A stretch of DNA of 64,000 nt from Jeotgalibacillus aurantiacus. GTDB taxonomy: Bacteria > Bacillota > Bacilli > Bacillales > Jeotgalibacillaceae. The stretch lies in assembly GCF_020595125.1 (NCBI RefSeq), contig NZ_JACNMS010000003.1:496001-560000 (forward strand), in the 5' to 3' direction. The position numbers and the translations under genes are program-made. This document shows, piece by piece, positions 1 to 9,137 of the stretch; within the stretch, counting starts at the first letter, position 1; every line of letters begins with the position of its first letter. The notes beneath the pieces are model-generated. The model did no database searches. It was given only the letters and a program-made list of their open reading frames with translations, and was not told the origin of the DNA.

Positions 1-10
1 GAGGGATTCG

Positions 11-808
11 ATGCTTTTTTCAAATGATTCATTTCAACATGAACATATTCTCGTTACAGGTGCAACAGGCGGAATCGGCTATGCTACGGTGATTGAAGCA
101 CTTAAGGCAGGTGCCTCAGTCACTGCAACCGGACGCAATGAAGAAAAGCTTAATGCATTAAAAGCAGAATGCGAAAAAGCCCGCATTGCAGACAAACTGA
201 CCATCGTAACATCCGATCTCAATGAGGAGGGCGGCAGGCAGCATCTGCTCGAAAAAGCGAAAGAGTCTTCAGGATCTATTACAGGACTCGTCAACTCTGC
301 CGGCATTTCCGGAGGAGATATACTGGAGAAATTGAAAGAAGAAGACATGAAAAAGATCATGGAGCTCAACTACTTTTCTACCGTTGCGCTGACCCAGCTG
401 CTTTACTCCGACATGAAAGCGGCAGGAAAAGGAGCCGTCGTCAACGTATCCTCCCTTTCCGGACTGAGAGGGACACATGGCAACACCGCCTATGCTGCAT
501 CTAAGTTTGCAGTCATCGGTTTCACCCAATCCTTTGCAGTTGAAGCGATTGAACACGGAGTCAGAGTCAATGCCGTCTGCCCAGGTTTCGTTGATACTGA
601 AATGGGCCGGAATGCCATTAAGAAAAAAGCTGACCGGGAAGGCAGATCCTTCGAAGAACAGCTCAAACAGGTTGAAAAAGGACTCCCATCCGGCCGGATC
701 ACACAGCCGGAAGAAGTAGCCAGAACCATTCTCTTTTTACTATCGGACGCAGCTGAAAACATCGTCGGAGAATCCGTCAAAATCTCCGGTGGCAGCGTCA
801 TGCGTTAA
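11..808 (+). CDS. SDR-family NAD(P)-dependent oxidoreductase
   Basis: Short-chain dehydrogenase/reductase of 265 aa, full length for the family, cytosolic. A Rossmann cofactor motif TGATGGIG lies at residues 16-23, NSAG at about 95-98, NVSS at 145-148 and the catalytic YAASK at 161-165. The C-terminal segment ending in SGGSVMR is like 3-oxoacyl-ACP reductase (FabG) relatives. The ATG is preceded by GAGGG at the very edge of the window. It is the last gene before a hairpin terminator, so it may belong to a transcript starting outside the window. The substrate cannot be told from sequence; FabG-like or acetoacetyl-CoA reductase activity is possible. Confidence 0.9.
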   Translation: MLFSNDSFQHEHILVTGATGGIGYATVIEALKAGASVTATGRNEEKLNALKAECEKARIADKLTIVTSDLNEEGGRQHLLEKAKESSGSITGLVNSAGISGGDILEKLKEEDMKKIMELNYFSTVALTQLLYSDMKAAGKGAVVNVSSLSGLRGTHGNTAYAASKFAVIGFTQSFAVEAIEHGVRVNAVCPGFVDTEMGRNAIKKKADREGRSFEEQLKQVEKGLPSGRITQPEEVARTILFLLSDAAENIVGESVKISGGSVMR

Positions 809-873
809 ATCTTTCGGCTTGCGAAAAAATTGCTTGAATTACCTGTATAATCATGCTTAAATAAATTTGCGAC

Positions 874-903
874 AAAGACTGCAGCAGCCAAACTGCAGTC
901 TTT
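874..903 (+). terminator. Terminator after SDR gene
   Basis: Perfect 11-bp inverted repeat AAAGACTGCAG / CTGCAGTCTTT with an 8-nt loop, followed by TTATT. It is a plausible intrinsic terminator, although the T-run is largely contributed by the stem. Confidence 0.6.
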
Positions 904-921
904 ATTGTGGAATGAGGTTTA

Positions 922-949
922 GATTAATTAGTAACGGATCTAATTAATC
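922..949. promoter_or_regulatory. AT-rich palindrome, possible operator
   Basis: Inverted repeat GATTAATTAG / CTAATTAATC (10 bp perfect, 8-nt spacer) in the gap between the SDR gene and potA. It may be a binding site for an unidentified regulator or simply a hairpin. No obvious promoter is adjacent. Confidence 0.3.
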
Positions 950-1071
950 GGATTGCCTGTCTCCCTTTCTTACCTAACCAGTTTGATGTCATCTTTCGAG
1001 TTATACATTTTCGTTACACAAACTTGATGTGACAATCTTTTAGTACATTTTATTTTCATCCAATATTTAAA

Positions 1072-1310
1072 GTGCATGACACACCCGCAGACTCCTGCGG
1101 CAGAAAAGCGACAGGTGAGACAGCGCAGTGCGGTGCACTAGCTGGCTCACCGCGCGGCCTTGGAAAAGCGGAGGCGACTCGTCCAGCCCCGACAAGCATA
1201 AGGCGAAGATGAAAAGAGGGTTGCCCTTTACCCTCGTTCAGCTTTGACTTATGACCTCGAGGGGCTAGTCGCCGGAGCTGGACAAAGGAAAGGGAGGGAT
1301 TTTCAGGCAC
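1072..1310. repeat. Dispersed intergenic repeat, copy E1 (two modules)
   Basis: Contains both modules of a repeat family found elsewhere in the window. Module 1 is the GACAGGTGAGACAGCG ... GCTGGCTCACCGCGCGGCC hairpin core, shared with 9944-10058 and 33315-33579. Module 2 is a GGCGACTCG ... CTAGTCGCC hairpin, shared with 47058-47176. The outer ends begin GTGC and finish GGCAC, but the remaining arms are poorly matched here, unlike in other copies. The open frame across it on the minus strand has no ribosome site and is not a gene. Confidence 0.8.
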
Positions 1311-1421
1311 GGTTTTAAATCCTCACACATCCAAAATAAACATCTTGAAATCGTGACAATTTCCTATATTCTTTACAATAGATAAAAGCACACGCTGCTT
1401 ACATAAAAGGAGGATGCATAA

Positions 1422-2522
1422 TTGACTAACACCATTATTCGTTTCGAGCAGGTCAGCCACCAGTTTGATGATTCCGTTGTCTTAAACAACGTATCGTTTG
1501 ATATAGAAAAAGGAAAATTCTATACCTTATTAGGCCCTTCAGGCTGCGGTAAAACAACCATTCTACGCCTGATTGCCGGTTTTATGGAACCTTCACAAGG
1601 ATCTATTTATTTTGATGGCAAAAAGATTAATGAAGTGCCTGCTAACAAGCGTCAGGTAAATACCGTTTTTCAGGATTATGCGCTCTTTCCGCATTTGAAT
1701 GTATTTGAGAACGTTGCGTTCGGTCTTAAAATCAAAAAAATGAAAAAATCACTCATCGCTGAAAAGGTGAAGGAAGCACTGAAGTTCGTAAACCTTGAAG
1801 GCTATGAGCAGCGTGAGATCAGCGAGATGTCCGGTGGTCAGCGGCAGCGTGTGGCTATTGCCCGCGCCATTGTCAATGAGCCTGAGGTGATTTTGCTGGA
1901 CGAGCCTTTATCAGCGCTGGATTTAAAGCTTCGTACAGAAATGCAGTATGAGTTGCGCGAGCTTCAGCAGAGACTAGGCATTACGTTCATTTTTGTTACG
2001 CATGATCAAGAAGAGGCACTCGCGATGTCTGATGAAATTTTCGTTTTAAATAACGGCGTCATTCAGCAGAGTGGAACGCCAACAGATATTTACGACGAGC
2101 CAATTAACCGTTTCGTGGCAGATTTTATCGGGGAATCAAATATCACTTCAGGTAAAATGATCGCCGATTACAGGGTGTCATTTGCAGGCAAAGAATTTGA
2201 ATGTGTAGATGCTGGACTTCAGCCGAACGAAGAGATTGAAATTGTCATTCGTCCGGAGGATCTGGCGATTACAACGAGTGAAGCAGGAAAACTCAAAGTA
2301 AAAGTGGATTCACAGCTGTTCAGAGGGGTTCATTACGAGATTTGCTGCTTTGATGAATTTAATAATGAATGGCTTGTCCATTCGACAAGAAAAGCAGAGG
2401 TTGGCAGTGAAATCGGTCTGACGTTTGAGCCTGAGGCGATTCATGTCATGCGCTTCAATGAATCAGAAGAAGATTTCGACCGTCGCCTGGAAGGCTACTC
2501 GGAGACTGGCCATGGGAACTAA
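1422..2522 (+). CDS. potA: Spermidine/putrescine ABC transporter ATPase PotA
   Basis: Cytosolic ATPase powering polyamine import, 366 aa. Walker [10 protein letters not shown] is at residues 38-46, the ABC signature is MSGGQRQR, and Walker B is [14 protein letters not shown]-terminal TOBE-like region carries VIRPEDL. The start is TTG at 1422, chosen because AAAGGAGG sits 8-9 nt upstream and no ATG is in place. It is first in a tightly packed potABCD operon (potB starts before this stop). No separate regulator such as an XRE-type protein, sometimes fused into such operons, is seen. Confidence 0.95.
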   Translation: MTNTIIRFEQVSHQFDDSVVLNNVSFDIEKGKFYTLLGPSGCGKTTILRLIAGFMEPSQGSIYFDGKKINEVPANKRQVNTVFQDYALFPHLNVFENVAFGLKIKKMKKSLIAEKVKEALKFVNLEGYEQREISEMSGGQRQRVAIARAIVNEPEVILLDEPLSALDLKLRTEMQYELRELQQRLGITFIFVTHDQEEALAMSDEIFVLNNGVIQQSGTPTDIYDEPINRFVADFIGESNITSGKMIADYRVSFAGKEFECVDAGLQPNEEIEIVIRPEDLAITTSEAGKLKVKVDSQLFRGVHYEICCFDEFNNEWLVHSTRKAEVGSEIGLTFEPEAIHVMRFNESEEDFDRRLEGYSETGHGN

Positions 2523-3330
2523 AGCGAGAAATCTGTTTTTAATTCCATATGGCTTCTGGATCGTCTTTTTTGTGGCGGCACCCTTGTTAATGGTGCTATT
2601 TTACTCCTTCAGAGATTTAGATGGAGGATTCACGCTTGCCAATTACGCAAACTTTTTCAGCTCAACCTACTTTCAATTGGCAGTCAGTTCTTTCTGGTAC
2701 GCGTTTCTCATCACCTTATTTGCGCTGTTGATTTCGTACCCGACTGCACTTATTTTAACTAAATTAAAGCATAAACAGCTATGGCTTTTGCTGATTATCG
2801 TTCCATCATGGATTAATCTGCTGTTAAAGGTATATGCGTTTCTTGGGATCTTTGGGACGTATGGTCCTGCCAATGCCCTCCTCGAGGTAATGGGGATTGG
2901 TGAGCGCCAGCTGTTATTTACTGATTTCAGTTTCGTCTTTGTATCGGTTTATATTTTTATTCCGTTTATGATTTTACCGATTTATAATGCGCTTGATAAA
3001 CTGAATCCTTCTCTCGTGGATGCATCCCGTGATCTCGGTGCGTCAGCCTTTGAATCCTTCAGGCAGGTCATTTTTCCGTTGACGATTGATGGCGTAAAAG
3101 CAGGCTGTCAGCTTGTTTTCATCCCGTCTTTGTCACTGTTTATGATCACACGTCTAATTGCAGGAAATCAGGTCATTACGCTTGGTACAGCAATCGAACA
3201 GCATTTTCTTGTTACACAGGACTGGGGAATGGGTTCGGTCATTGCCGTGTTCCTGATTCTCTCTATGTTTGTCATTATGTTTTTAACCGGAAACAGAAAG
3301 TGGGGACTGACCAATGACAAAAAAGCTTAA
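2512..3330 (+). CDS. potB: Polyamine ABC transporter permease PotB
   Basis: Inner-membrane permease of the polyamine importer, 272 aa with six predicted hydrophobic segments. The EAA-type loop [16 protein letters not shown] that docks on PotA is visible in the C-terminal half. The frame stays open upstream inside potA, but the ATG at 2512 is preferred. It overlaps the potA stop by 11 nt, has a GGAG upstream, and begins the conserved [17 protein letters not shown]-terminus. Translational coupling to potA is likely. Confidence 0.93.
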   Translation: MGTKARNLFLIPYGFWIVFFVAAPLLMVLFYSFRDLDGGFTLANYANFFSSTYFQLAVSSFWYAFLITLFALLISYPTALILTKLKHKQLWLLLIIVPSWINLLLKVYAFLGIFGTYGPANALLEVMGIGERQLLFTDFSFVFVSVYIFIPFMILPIYNALDKLNPSLVDASRDLGASAFESFRQVIFPLTIDGVKAGCQLVFIPSLSLFMITRLIAGNQVITLGTAIEQHFLVTQDWGMGSVIAVFLILSMFVIMFLTGNRKWGLTNDKKA

Positions 3331-4117
3331 ATGGTCCCGCATTTACTTAGCAGTTGTCTTTTTGATTTTATATGCACCTATTTTTTACTTAATGTTTTAT
3401 TCGTTTAACAGCGGAGAGAATATGTACGGGTTTGAAGGGTTCACGCTCGACTGGTATCGTGCAGTTTTCTCTGACACGAGACTGTTAATTATCGTGCTGA
3501 ATACCGTCATCATTGCCCTGCTGTCAGCGGTCATTTCAACGATTATCGGTGTGTTTGGCGCACTTGCGATCATGTATGTAAAGCAGCAGCGGATGAAAAA
3601 TACCCTGCTGTCGTTAAACAATGTGCTGATTGTCAGTCCGGACGTGATTATCGGTGCTTCATTCCTGATCCTGTTCACGATCATCGGGATCCGCCTTGGA
3701 TTCACCTCTGTCCTACTGGCGCACATCGCATTTAGTGTGCCGATTGTGGTCATCATGGTGCTTCCAAAACTTCAGGAAATGAGTCCGACGCTGATTGATG
3801 CAGCGCGTGATCTTGGTGCAAGCCGCTTTGAGGTGCTTTCAAAAGTTGTCATCCCTTACATTACGCCTGGTATTTTTGCCGGATTTTTTATGGCTTTAAC
3901 GTATTCGCTTGATGACTTTGCCGTCACATTTTTTGTGACAGGAAATGGCTTCTCGACGTTATCCGTTGAAATTTATTCTCTTGCCAGACAGGGAATTTCG
4001 CTCCAGATTAATGCTTTATCGACATTGATTTTCTTTGTCACGCTGGCACTTGTCATCGGCTACTACTTTATCAGTAAACGCAGTGGCGGACTGGTAGGAA
4101 TGGGGGTTCGTAAATAA
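3314..4117 (+). CDS. potC: Polyamine ABC transporter permease PotC
   Basis: Second membrane permease, 267 aa, six hydrophobic segments, with the docking motif LIDAARDLGASRFEVL around residues 160-175. It overlaps potB by 17 nt, and its stop shares one base with the potD start (TAATG), so the four genes form one translationally coupled unit. Length and topology are normal for PotC. Confidence 0.94.
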   Translation: MTKKLKWSRIYLAVVFLILYAPIFYLMFYSFNSGENMYGFEGFTLDWYRAVFSDTRLLIIVLNTVIIALLSAVISTIIGVFGALAIMYVKQQRMKNTLLSLNNVLIVSPDVIIGASFLILFTIIGIRLGFTSVLLAHIAFSVPIVVIMVLPKLQEMSPTLIDAARDLGASRFEVLSKVVIPYITPGIFAGFFMALTYSLDDFAVTFFVTGNGFSTLSVEIYSLARQGISLQINALSTLIFFVTLALVIGYYFISKRSGGLVGMGVRK

Positions 4118-5190
4118 TGGCAAAACTCATTCGTATTTTTGGTATCGTGACAGTCATTGCGCTTGTTTTACTCGTCGTGGTAGATCGTCTGGATGCTTCC
4201 CAGGGAGGCGGTGGCGGCAGTAATACGCTGACCGTTTTTAACTGGGGAGATTATATTGATGAAGAATTGATCACTAAATTTGAAGAAGAAACAGGCATTC
4301 GCGTCATTTACGAAACGTTCGATTCAAACGAAGCGATGCTGACAAAGATTGAACAAGGTGGAACGACGTATGATATCGCCGTCCCGTCTGAGTACACCAT
4401 TGATAAAATGATTGAGGACGACCTGTTAATTGAGCTTGATCACAGTCAGCTGCCGAATATGGAGTATCTGAACCCTGACTTTATGGATCTGTCCTTTGAT
4501 CCCGGTAATGCCTACTCTATCCCGTATTTCTGGGGAACAGTTGGCATCGTTTACAATAAGGAGATGGTTGGCCGCGAGCTGACCAGCTGGGACGACCTGT
4601 GGGCAGACGACCTCCGCAACGATATTCTCCTAGTTGACGGAGCACGTGAAATCATGGGGATGGGCTTAAACAGTCTCGGATACTCTCTCAATACAAAAGA
4701 AGAGTCTGAGCTGTTAGAGGCTCAGGAAAAACTCCAGACGTTGTCTCCGAATATCAAAGCAATTGTCGGGGATGAGATCAAAATGCTGATCGGAAACGGA
4801 GAAGCCCCACTCGGCGTCGTCTGGTCCGGTGAAGCAGCTGAGATCATGTATGAAAATGAAGACCTTGACTACGTTGTGCCGGAAGAAGGTTCCAATCTCT
4901 GGTTTGATAATATGGTCATTCCGAAAACAGCGGATAATGTTGAAGGAGCCCACCAGTTCATAAACTTCATGCTGGACCCGGAAAATGCCGCTCAAAACGC
5001 TGAATACGTAGGCTACTCCACGCCAAACGCAGCAGGGTATGAGTTGCTTCCTCCCGAAGTAGCAGAAGATGAGCGCTTTTATCCACCGGAAGAAGTAACA
5101 GAACGTCTCGAAGTATACGACAACCTCGGACCAGAGTGGCTCGGGCGCTATAATGAACTGTTTTTAGAGTTTAAGATGAATTTAAGATAA
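4117..5190 (+). CDS. potD: Polyamine-binding protein PotD, membrane anchored
   Basis: Extracytoplasmic substrate-binding protein of the importer, 357 aa. NWGDYIDEELITKFEEETG near residue 44 is the family's N-terminal lobe signature. The N-terminus is a hydrophobic segment (about residues 7-23) followed by a glycine-rich GGGGG linker, with no cysteine. It therefore looks like an uncleaved transmembrane anchor, not a lipoprotein. It is last gene of potABCD and followed directly by a terminator. Spermidine versus putrescine preference cannot be told. Confidence 0.93.
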   Translation: MAKLIRIFGIVTVIALVLLVVVDRLDASQGGGGGSNTLTVFNWGDYIDEELITKFEEETGIRVIYETFDSNEAMLTKIEQGGTTYDIAVPSEYTIDKMIEDDLLIELDHSQLPNMEYLNPDFMDLSFDPGNAYSIPYFWGTVGIVYNKEMVGRELTSWDDLWADDLRNDILLVDGAREIMGMGLNSLGYSLNTKEESELLEAQEKLQTLSPNIKAIVGDEIKMLIGNGEAPLGVVWSGEAAEIMYENEDLDYVVPEEGSNLWFDNMVIPKTADNVEGAHQFINFMLDPENAAQNAEYVGYSTPNAAGYELLPPEVAEDERFYPPEEVTERLEVYDNLGPEWLGRYNELFLEFKMNLR

Positions 5191-5199
5191 GTAAGAGTA

Positions 5200-5230
5200 A
5201 CCGATCAGCTGAGCTGGTCGGTTTTTCTTT
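5200..5230 (+). terminator. Terminator of potABCD
   Basis: Stem CCGATCAGCT / AGCTGGTCGG (one wobble pair) followed by TTTTTCTTTT, 10 nt after the potD stop. Confidence 0.85.
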
Positions 5231-5250
5231 TGGGGAAAGAGTCAGGAGGC

Positions 5251-5368
5251 AGGTTCGCAGGATTTTGGCGGAGGTTCACAGGATTTTGCGGAAGTTTCGC
5301 AAAATAAACCGAGTCGTTCGCAATATGATGTGATCAGTTCGCAAAATATCATGCATGGTTCTCAGAAT
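5251..5368. repeat. 21-nt-period degenerate array A (6 units)
   Basis: Cores of the form GTTCGCAAAAT recur at 5253, 5274, about 5295, 5316, 5337 and 5358, an exact 21-nt step. About 10-11 nt of each unit are conserved and the remainder is variable. The array lies between the potABCD terminator and the antiporter gene. The core is nearly identical to array F near 48.1 kb. Confidence 0.8.
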
Positions 5369-5493
5369 TATATCCATAGACCTATCGAGAAATGATTCAT
5401 TCACGCACGAATCTGAGTCATAACTTATAAAATCAACAAGGTTTTACTATGTTAATAAGTGGTAAACACTTTTTAAATAAAGGAGGAATCCTC

Positions 5494-6678
5494 ATGGATC
5501 CGGTTCAAATTATCCTGCTTTTATTGATAGGGTATATTATTTTCACTGCTGATAAACGAAGTCAGGTATTTCCAAGGCCGCCGGTACTTGCAGGCATCGG
5601 AATTATATTGGCCTTTATTCCGTTTTTTGAAGGGCTGATGCTTTCGGAAACCGCACTTTATGAAATCATTTTACCCGCACTTTTATTTATTTCAGCTTAT
5701 AAATATTCAGTTGCTGCACTGAAGAAAAATGCGTTTGTGATCGGACTGTTAAGTACAGTCAGTCTGATTCTGATGGTGCTGATTTTAGGTGGATTGATAT
5801 TCTGGCTCGCAGGATTATTTATAGAAATGCCGTTTTTACATGCATTGCTGATTTCAGCCATTTTAACACCGACTGATCCTGTTTCCGTTACATCGATCCT
5901 GCATAAATCAATGGATAACGAAAAGGTTGGAGATATTGTAGAAGGGGAGTCGCTGATTAATGATGGAACGAGCTATGTGATTTTTGCAACACTCCTCACA
6001 CTTGTAACGGAAAATGACTCTTTTTCCATAGGTGCATTCTCAGGAGAATTTCTTTACGTCTCATTGGGCGGCTCGTTAATCGGTATTGTGTGCGGTTGGG
6101 TTGTCAGCCGCGCTGTGCATTTCACACACCACCAGGAGTATCAGGTCATGTTGAGCATCGTGATGGCATACGGTATTTTCTATCTGGCTGAAGCGTTCGG
6201 TATTTCAGGTGTTTTGGCGACCGTTGCAGCAGGCCTTATGCTGTCGTGGGAGTTTGGAAGAATTAACAGAGAAGACCATTACAGGGAATCGCTTGATCAT
6301 TTCTGGGATGTTGTAGAGCCCACTCTATTATCACTCGTATTTTTGTTAATCGGTTTTACATCAGTCAGTTACATAAATTTAGAGCTTCTGATCCCGGCGG
6401 TTGGGATTTTCATCTTGTCTTTGATCGTGCGGACATCTGTAGTGGTTGGTACGATTTCACTGATTCCGTCCGGCAAAAGAACGGTGACGGGAAAAGAATC
6501 CTTTCTCATTTCGTTCGCCGGTGTAAAAGGAACAATGTCAGTGGTCCTCCTGTTGCTGCTAGAGGCTTCCGGAACAGATGGGATCGAAATGCTTACGGCG
6601 CTTGCCTTTATGGCGCTGATGCTATCTTTATTTATACAAAGTTTCGGGGTTTATCCGTTGGCGAGGAAATTGAAATAA
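5494..6678 (+). CDS. CPA1-type Na+/H+ antiporter (NhaP-like)
   Basis: Cation:proton antiporter, 394 aa, about 11-12 hydrophobic segments. Family motifs are TPTDPVSVTSIL (ion-binding Asp) and GESLINDGTSYVIF in the middle of the protein, and VKGTMSVVLLLLL near the C-terminus. It would exchange Na+ (or K+) for protons across the membrane in pH and salt homeostasis. The ATG at 5494 is chosen because AAAGGAGG is 8 nt upstream; an in-frame ATG at 5449 lacks a ribosome site. No long cytoplasmic C-terminal domain is present. It is transcribed alone and followed by a terminator. Confidence 0.88.
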   Translation: MDPVQIILLLLIGYIIFTADKRSQVFPRPPVLAGIGIILAFIPFFEGLMLSETALYEIILPALLFISAYKYSVAALKKNAFVIGLLSTVSLILMVLILGGLIFWLAGLFIEMPFLHALLISAILTPTDPVSVTSILHKSMDNEKVGDIVEGESLINDGTSYVIFATLLTLVTENDSFSIGAFSGEFLYVSLGGSLIGIVCGWVVSRAVHFTHHQEYQVMLSIVMAYGIFYLAEAFGISGVLATVAAGLMLSWEFGRINREDHYRESLDHFWDVVEPTLLSLVFLLIGFTSVSYINLELLIPAVGIFILSLIVRTSVVVGTISLIPSGKRTVTGKESFLISFAGVKGTMSVVLLLLLEASGTDGIEMLTALAFMALMLSLFIQSFGVYPLARKLK

Positions 6679-6690
6679 TGATTGGAAGAG

Positions 6691-6720
6691 ACCGGGGCTG
6701 AAAATAGCGCCGGTTTTTGA
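6691..6720 (+). terminator. Terminator after antiporter gene
   Basis: Stem ACCGGGGCT / AGCGCCGGT (one mismatch) with the loop GAAAAT, followed by TTTTGATTTTTT. Confidence 0.75.
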
Positions 6721-7060
6721 TTTTTTAAAAGTGATGTCATGTCTGGAGTAGGCTAAATATCACTGAACTGGCAAACTTTCTGTGGAACTGACGAATTCCG
6801 CTTCTAACCTCACGAACTCGGGTGCAAAGCTGACGAACTTAATGTCTAACCTCACGAACCTTATATTCTTGAGGCAACATGTTTTTTAAAAGTGATGTCA
6901 TGTCTGGAGTAGGCCAAATATCACTGAACTGGCAAACTTTCTGAGGAACTGACGAATTCCGCTTCTAACCTCACGAACTCCAACACTAACCTGACGAATT
7001 CAGCAACGAACCTCACAAATTACACCGCCAACCTCACAAACCCAAATTCTTTCCCAAAAT
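6721..7060. repeat. 21-nt-period degenerate array B with 99-nt duplication
   Basis: Cores CTGACGAAYT or CTCACGAACT start at 6768, 6788, 6809, 6830 and 6851. They recur at 6929, 6949, 6970, 6991, 7012 and 7033, almost always with a 21-nt step. A 99-nt block (6721-6819) is repeated at 6882-6980 with two mismatches, so the second half arose by segmental duplication. On the reverse strand the core reads AGTTCGTGAGG, related to arrays A and F. No coding potential is seen in this 450-nt gap. Confidence 0.8.
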
Positions 7061-7088
7061 CAGTTGCCAATTTCAAGAAATAAGTATA

Positions 7089-7114
7089 TAGTACATTACA
7101 ACAGTAATGCACTA
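7089..7114. promoter_or_regulatory. Probable GntR-family operator
   Basis: Inverted repeat TAGTACATTA / TAATGCACTA (9 of 10 matches, 6-nt spacer) ends 22 nt before the GntR start codon. Position and symmetry suggest autoregulation by the adjacent YtrA-like repressor. Confidence 0.55.
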
Positions 7115-7136
7115 GAAAAAGGAAGGTGGTGACCTT

Positions 7137-7520
7137 ATGCTGAATCCGGACAGCGTAAAACCGATTTATGTTCAAATTGCCGAATGGCTTGAAACAGAAA
7201 TTCTTCAGGAGCGGTTTAAAGCAGATGAAAAAATGTATTCCCAGTATCAGCTGGCAGATCAATTCAACATCAACCCTGCAACAGCCGCAAAAGGACTGAC
7301 CATTTTAGCTGACGCAGGCATTTTATATAAAAAAAGGGGACTCGGTATGTTTGTGACAGAACAGGCAGCAGAACAAATTCGACACAGAAGAATCAACGAA
7401 ACATTAACAGCACTCGTTTCTGAAATTGTTGAAGAAGCATCGCACTTAAATGTTGGAGAACAGGAGTTAATTCGTATGATTCAGCAGGAGGGAAAACGCC
7501 GGAAAGGGGCAGCGTTATGA
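7137..7520 (+). CDS. GntR-family regulator, YtrA subfamily
   Basis: Short transcription factor of 127 aa. An N-terminal winged helix-turn-helix (about residues 10-75, with YSQYQLADQFNINPATAAKGL) is followed by only a short helical tail, the layout of the YtrA subfamily. Such proteins typically repress the ABC transporter operon they head. Here the ATPase gene overlaps its stop by 4 nt (ATGA), and an inverted repeat sits upstream. The ribosome site is AAGGAAGGTGG. The ligand is unknown. Confidence 0.85.
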   Translation: MLNPDSVKPIYVQIAEWLETEILQERFKADEKMYSQYQLADQFNINPATAAKGLTILADAGILYKKRGLGMFVTEQAAEQIRHRRINETLTALVSEIVEEASHLNVGEQELIRMIQQEGKRRKGAAL

Positions 7521-8422
7521 GTTTGATTGAATGTCGTCATGCAGCTAAGAAATACAGAGGCGGTAGAGGTTTAATAGATGCTGATTTTTCGATTCGTGAA
7601 CATACGATCACCGGTGTAGTCGGACGCAACGGTGCAGGTAAAACAACACTTCTTAAAATGCTTGCCGGTTATCTCAAACCAACTGACGGGGAAGTGAAAG
7701 TGTTCGGAGAGAAGCCGTTTAACAGTTTGAAGGTTTCTGCTAACAGCATGTATTTGGATGAGCATACTGTGTATTCAGATGCCATGCCGATTCGTGAACT
7801 TCTGTATCATCACAGCAAATTTTATGCGAACTGGGACCAGAAGCTGGCGGAGGAACTGATTTCCTATTTTGCACTGCCTCTAACGGCGACGCAGGCAGGA
7901 CTCTCTAAAGGTCAGAAAAACACATTACATGGTGTGTTGGGTCTTGCGGCAAGATGCCCGCTTACTATTTTTGATGAGCCGACAACCGGGATGGATGCCT
8001 CTGTGAGAAAGGATTTCTTAAGGGCTCTTTTAAAGGACTACCTGGCCCATCCAAGAACCATGCTGATCTCCAGTCATCACCTTGATGAAATCGAAGACCT
8101 GCTCGAAGATCTTCTTTTGATTGATCAGGGGAAAACGATTTTGCATCTTCCTGTTGAAGAAGTGAAAGAATATGCTGTTGCTGTTGCAGGACCGGAATCA
8201 GCAGTTAATGTGTGGATTCAAAACCAGACTGTCATTGCAAAAAAAGAAGAAATGGCAGGAATGATCACAGCAATTGTCAAAAATGATTTCACCGCTGCCG
8301 AAAAAGCCACAGCATCTGGATTAAGATTTTCCCAGGTATCGGCCAGTGATATTTGCATCTACCTGACAAACCGCGATAAAGGAGGGATCGATGATGTCTT
8401 TAACAAACGTCAGTACAGCTGA
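7517..8422 (+). CDS. ABC transporter ATP-binding protein
   Basis: ATPase subunit of 301 aa. Walker A GRNGAGKTT is at residues 36-44, the signature is a variant LSKGQKNTL, and Walker B is LTIFDEPTTGMD with switch His in SSHHLDEIED. The C-terminal ~70 residues form an accessory region, as in exporter ATPases of the YtrB/BcrA type. It is translationally coupled to the GntR gene, and the next gene begins inside its 3' end. It is likely an export or resistance transporter. The substrate is not predictable. Confidence 0.85.
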   Translation: MSLIECRHAAKKYRGGRGLIDADFSIREHTITGVVGRNGAGKTTLLKMLAGYLKPTDGEVKVFGEKPFNSLKVSANSMYLDEHTVYSDAMPIRELLYHHSKFYANWDQKLAEELISYFALPLTATQAGLSKGQKNTLHGVLGLAARCPLTIFDEPTTGMDASVRKDFLRALLKDYLAHPRTMLISSHHLDEIEDLLEDLLLIDQGKTILHLPVEEVKEYAVAVAGPESAVNVWIQNQTVIAKKEEMAGMITAIVKNDFTAAEKATASGLRFSQVSASDICIYLTNRDKGGIDDVFNKRQYS

Positions 8423-9137
8423 GGTGATTAAAAAGCAGTTTGTCTTTAAGCTATCAACGTATAAAGATTTCTGGAGAAGTTTATTGATCGTGCAGTTGAT
8501 TGGGCTCGTATTTTCCTCCGTTGCAAATACCGGAGGAAGTATGATGAGTGATTACTATTCCGTCAATATCTCAACCTATTCCATAAATGTCGTGTTTTTC
8601 TTCACATTATTCTGGGCAGCCATTACGGCATTCCTTATAGCATCAAGAAGCTATCGATATGAAGATTTTTCATTTATCACAAACCGTCTGACCAGCTCTA
8701 TTTCCAGTGCGCTTTTCATTGTCACTGTCACGTTTACTGCGGCAGTTTTTACAGTCTTAAGCTCTTATGTGATTTTTATGGTCATGAAGATTGTTGCGGA
8801 TTCAGATACTCTTCCAGGTACAACTGTAATCGGAGGGTTTGGTGAGCAGACCGTTACTTTTATCGGAATCTTTGGCTATTTGCTGCTCATTGCTTCTGCC
8901 GGTTACCTGCTTGGAAATCTCGTGCAGATCCATCGTGCCTTTATTATTTTAATCCCGATTTTATTTGTATTACCGGGAATGATGACCGTCAGATTCCCTG
9001 TCATTAATTATATTTTTGAATTTTATTTTCAGGAATCGTCAGTGCTTTTATTTGCGGTAAAGATGCTCCTGACTGCAACTGTCTTTTTCTTATTAGCGGT
9101 CCTGGGTCTACGGAGAGAGGACGTGAGAGAATGGTAG
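8394..9137 (+). CDS. ABC exporter membrane subunit (putative)
   Basis: Integral membrane protein of about 247 aa with six hydrophobic segments, lying directly after an ABC ATPase and overlapping it by about 29 nt. AAAGGAGGG precedes a double ATG (8391 and 8394); the second has better spacing. The sequence matches no permease family I can name, so the role rests on topology and context. It overlaps the next gene by 7 nt. Confidence 0.7.
   Translation: MSLTNVSTAEVIKKQFVFKLSTYKDFWRSLLIVQLIGLVFSSVANTGGSMMSDYYSVNISTYSINVVFFFTLFWAAITAFLIASRSYRYEDFSFITNRLTSSISSALFIVTVTFTAAVFTVLSSYVIFMVMKIVADSDTLPGTTVIGGFGEQTVTFIGIFGYLLLIASAGYLLGNLVQIHRAFIILIPILFVLPGMMTVRFPVINYIFEFYFQESSVLLFAVKMLLTATVFFLLAVLGLRREDVREW

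Noticed and set aside
1056-1310. 84-codon minus-strand frame in repeat E1
   Set aside because: Lies wholly within a dispersed GC-rich hairpin repeat and has no start signals.
1345-1379. Sigma-A promoter of potABCD
   Set aside because: TTGAAA and TACAAT are present but 23 nt apart; other pairings have 14-15-nt spacing, so none is convincing.
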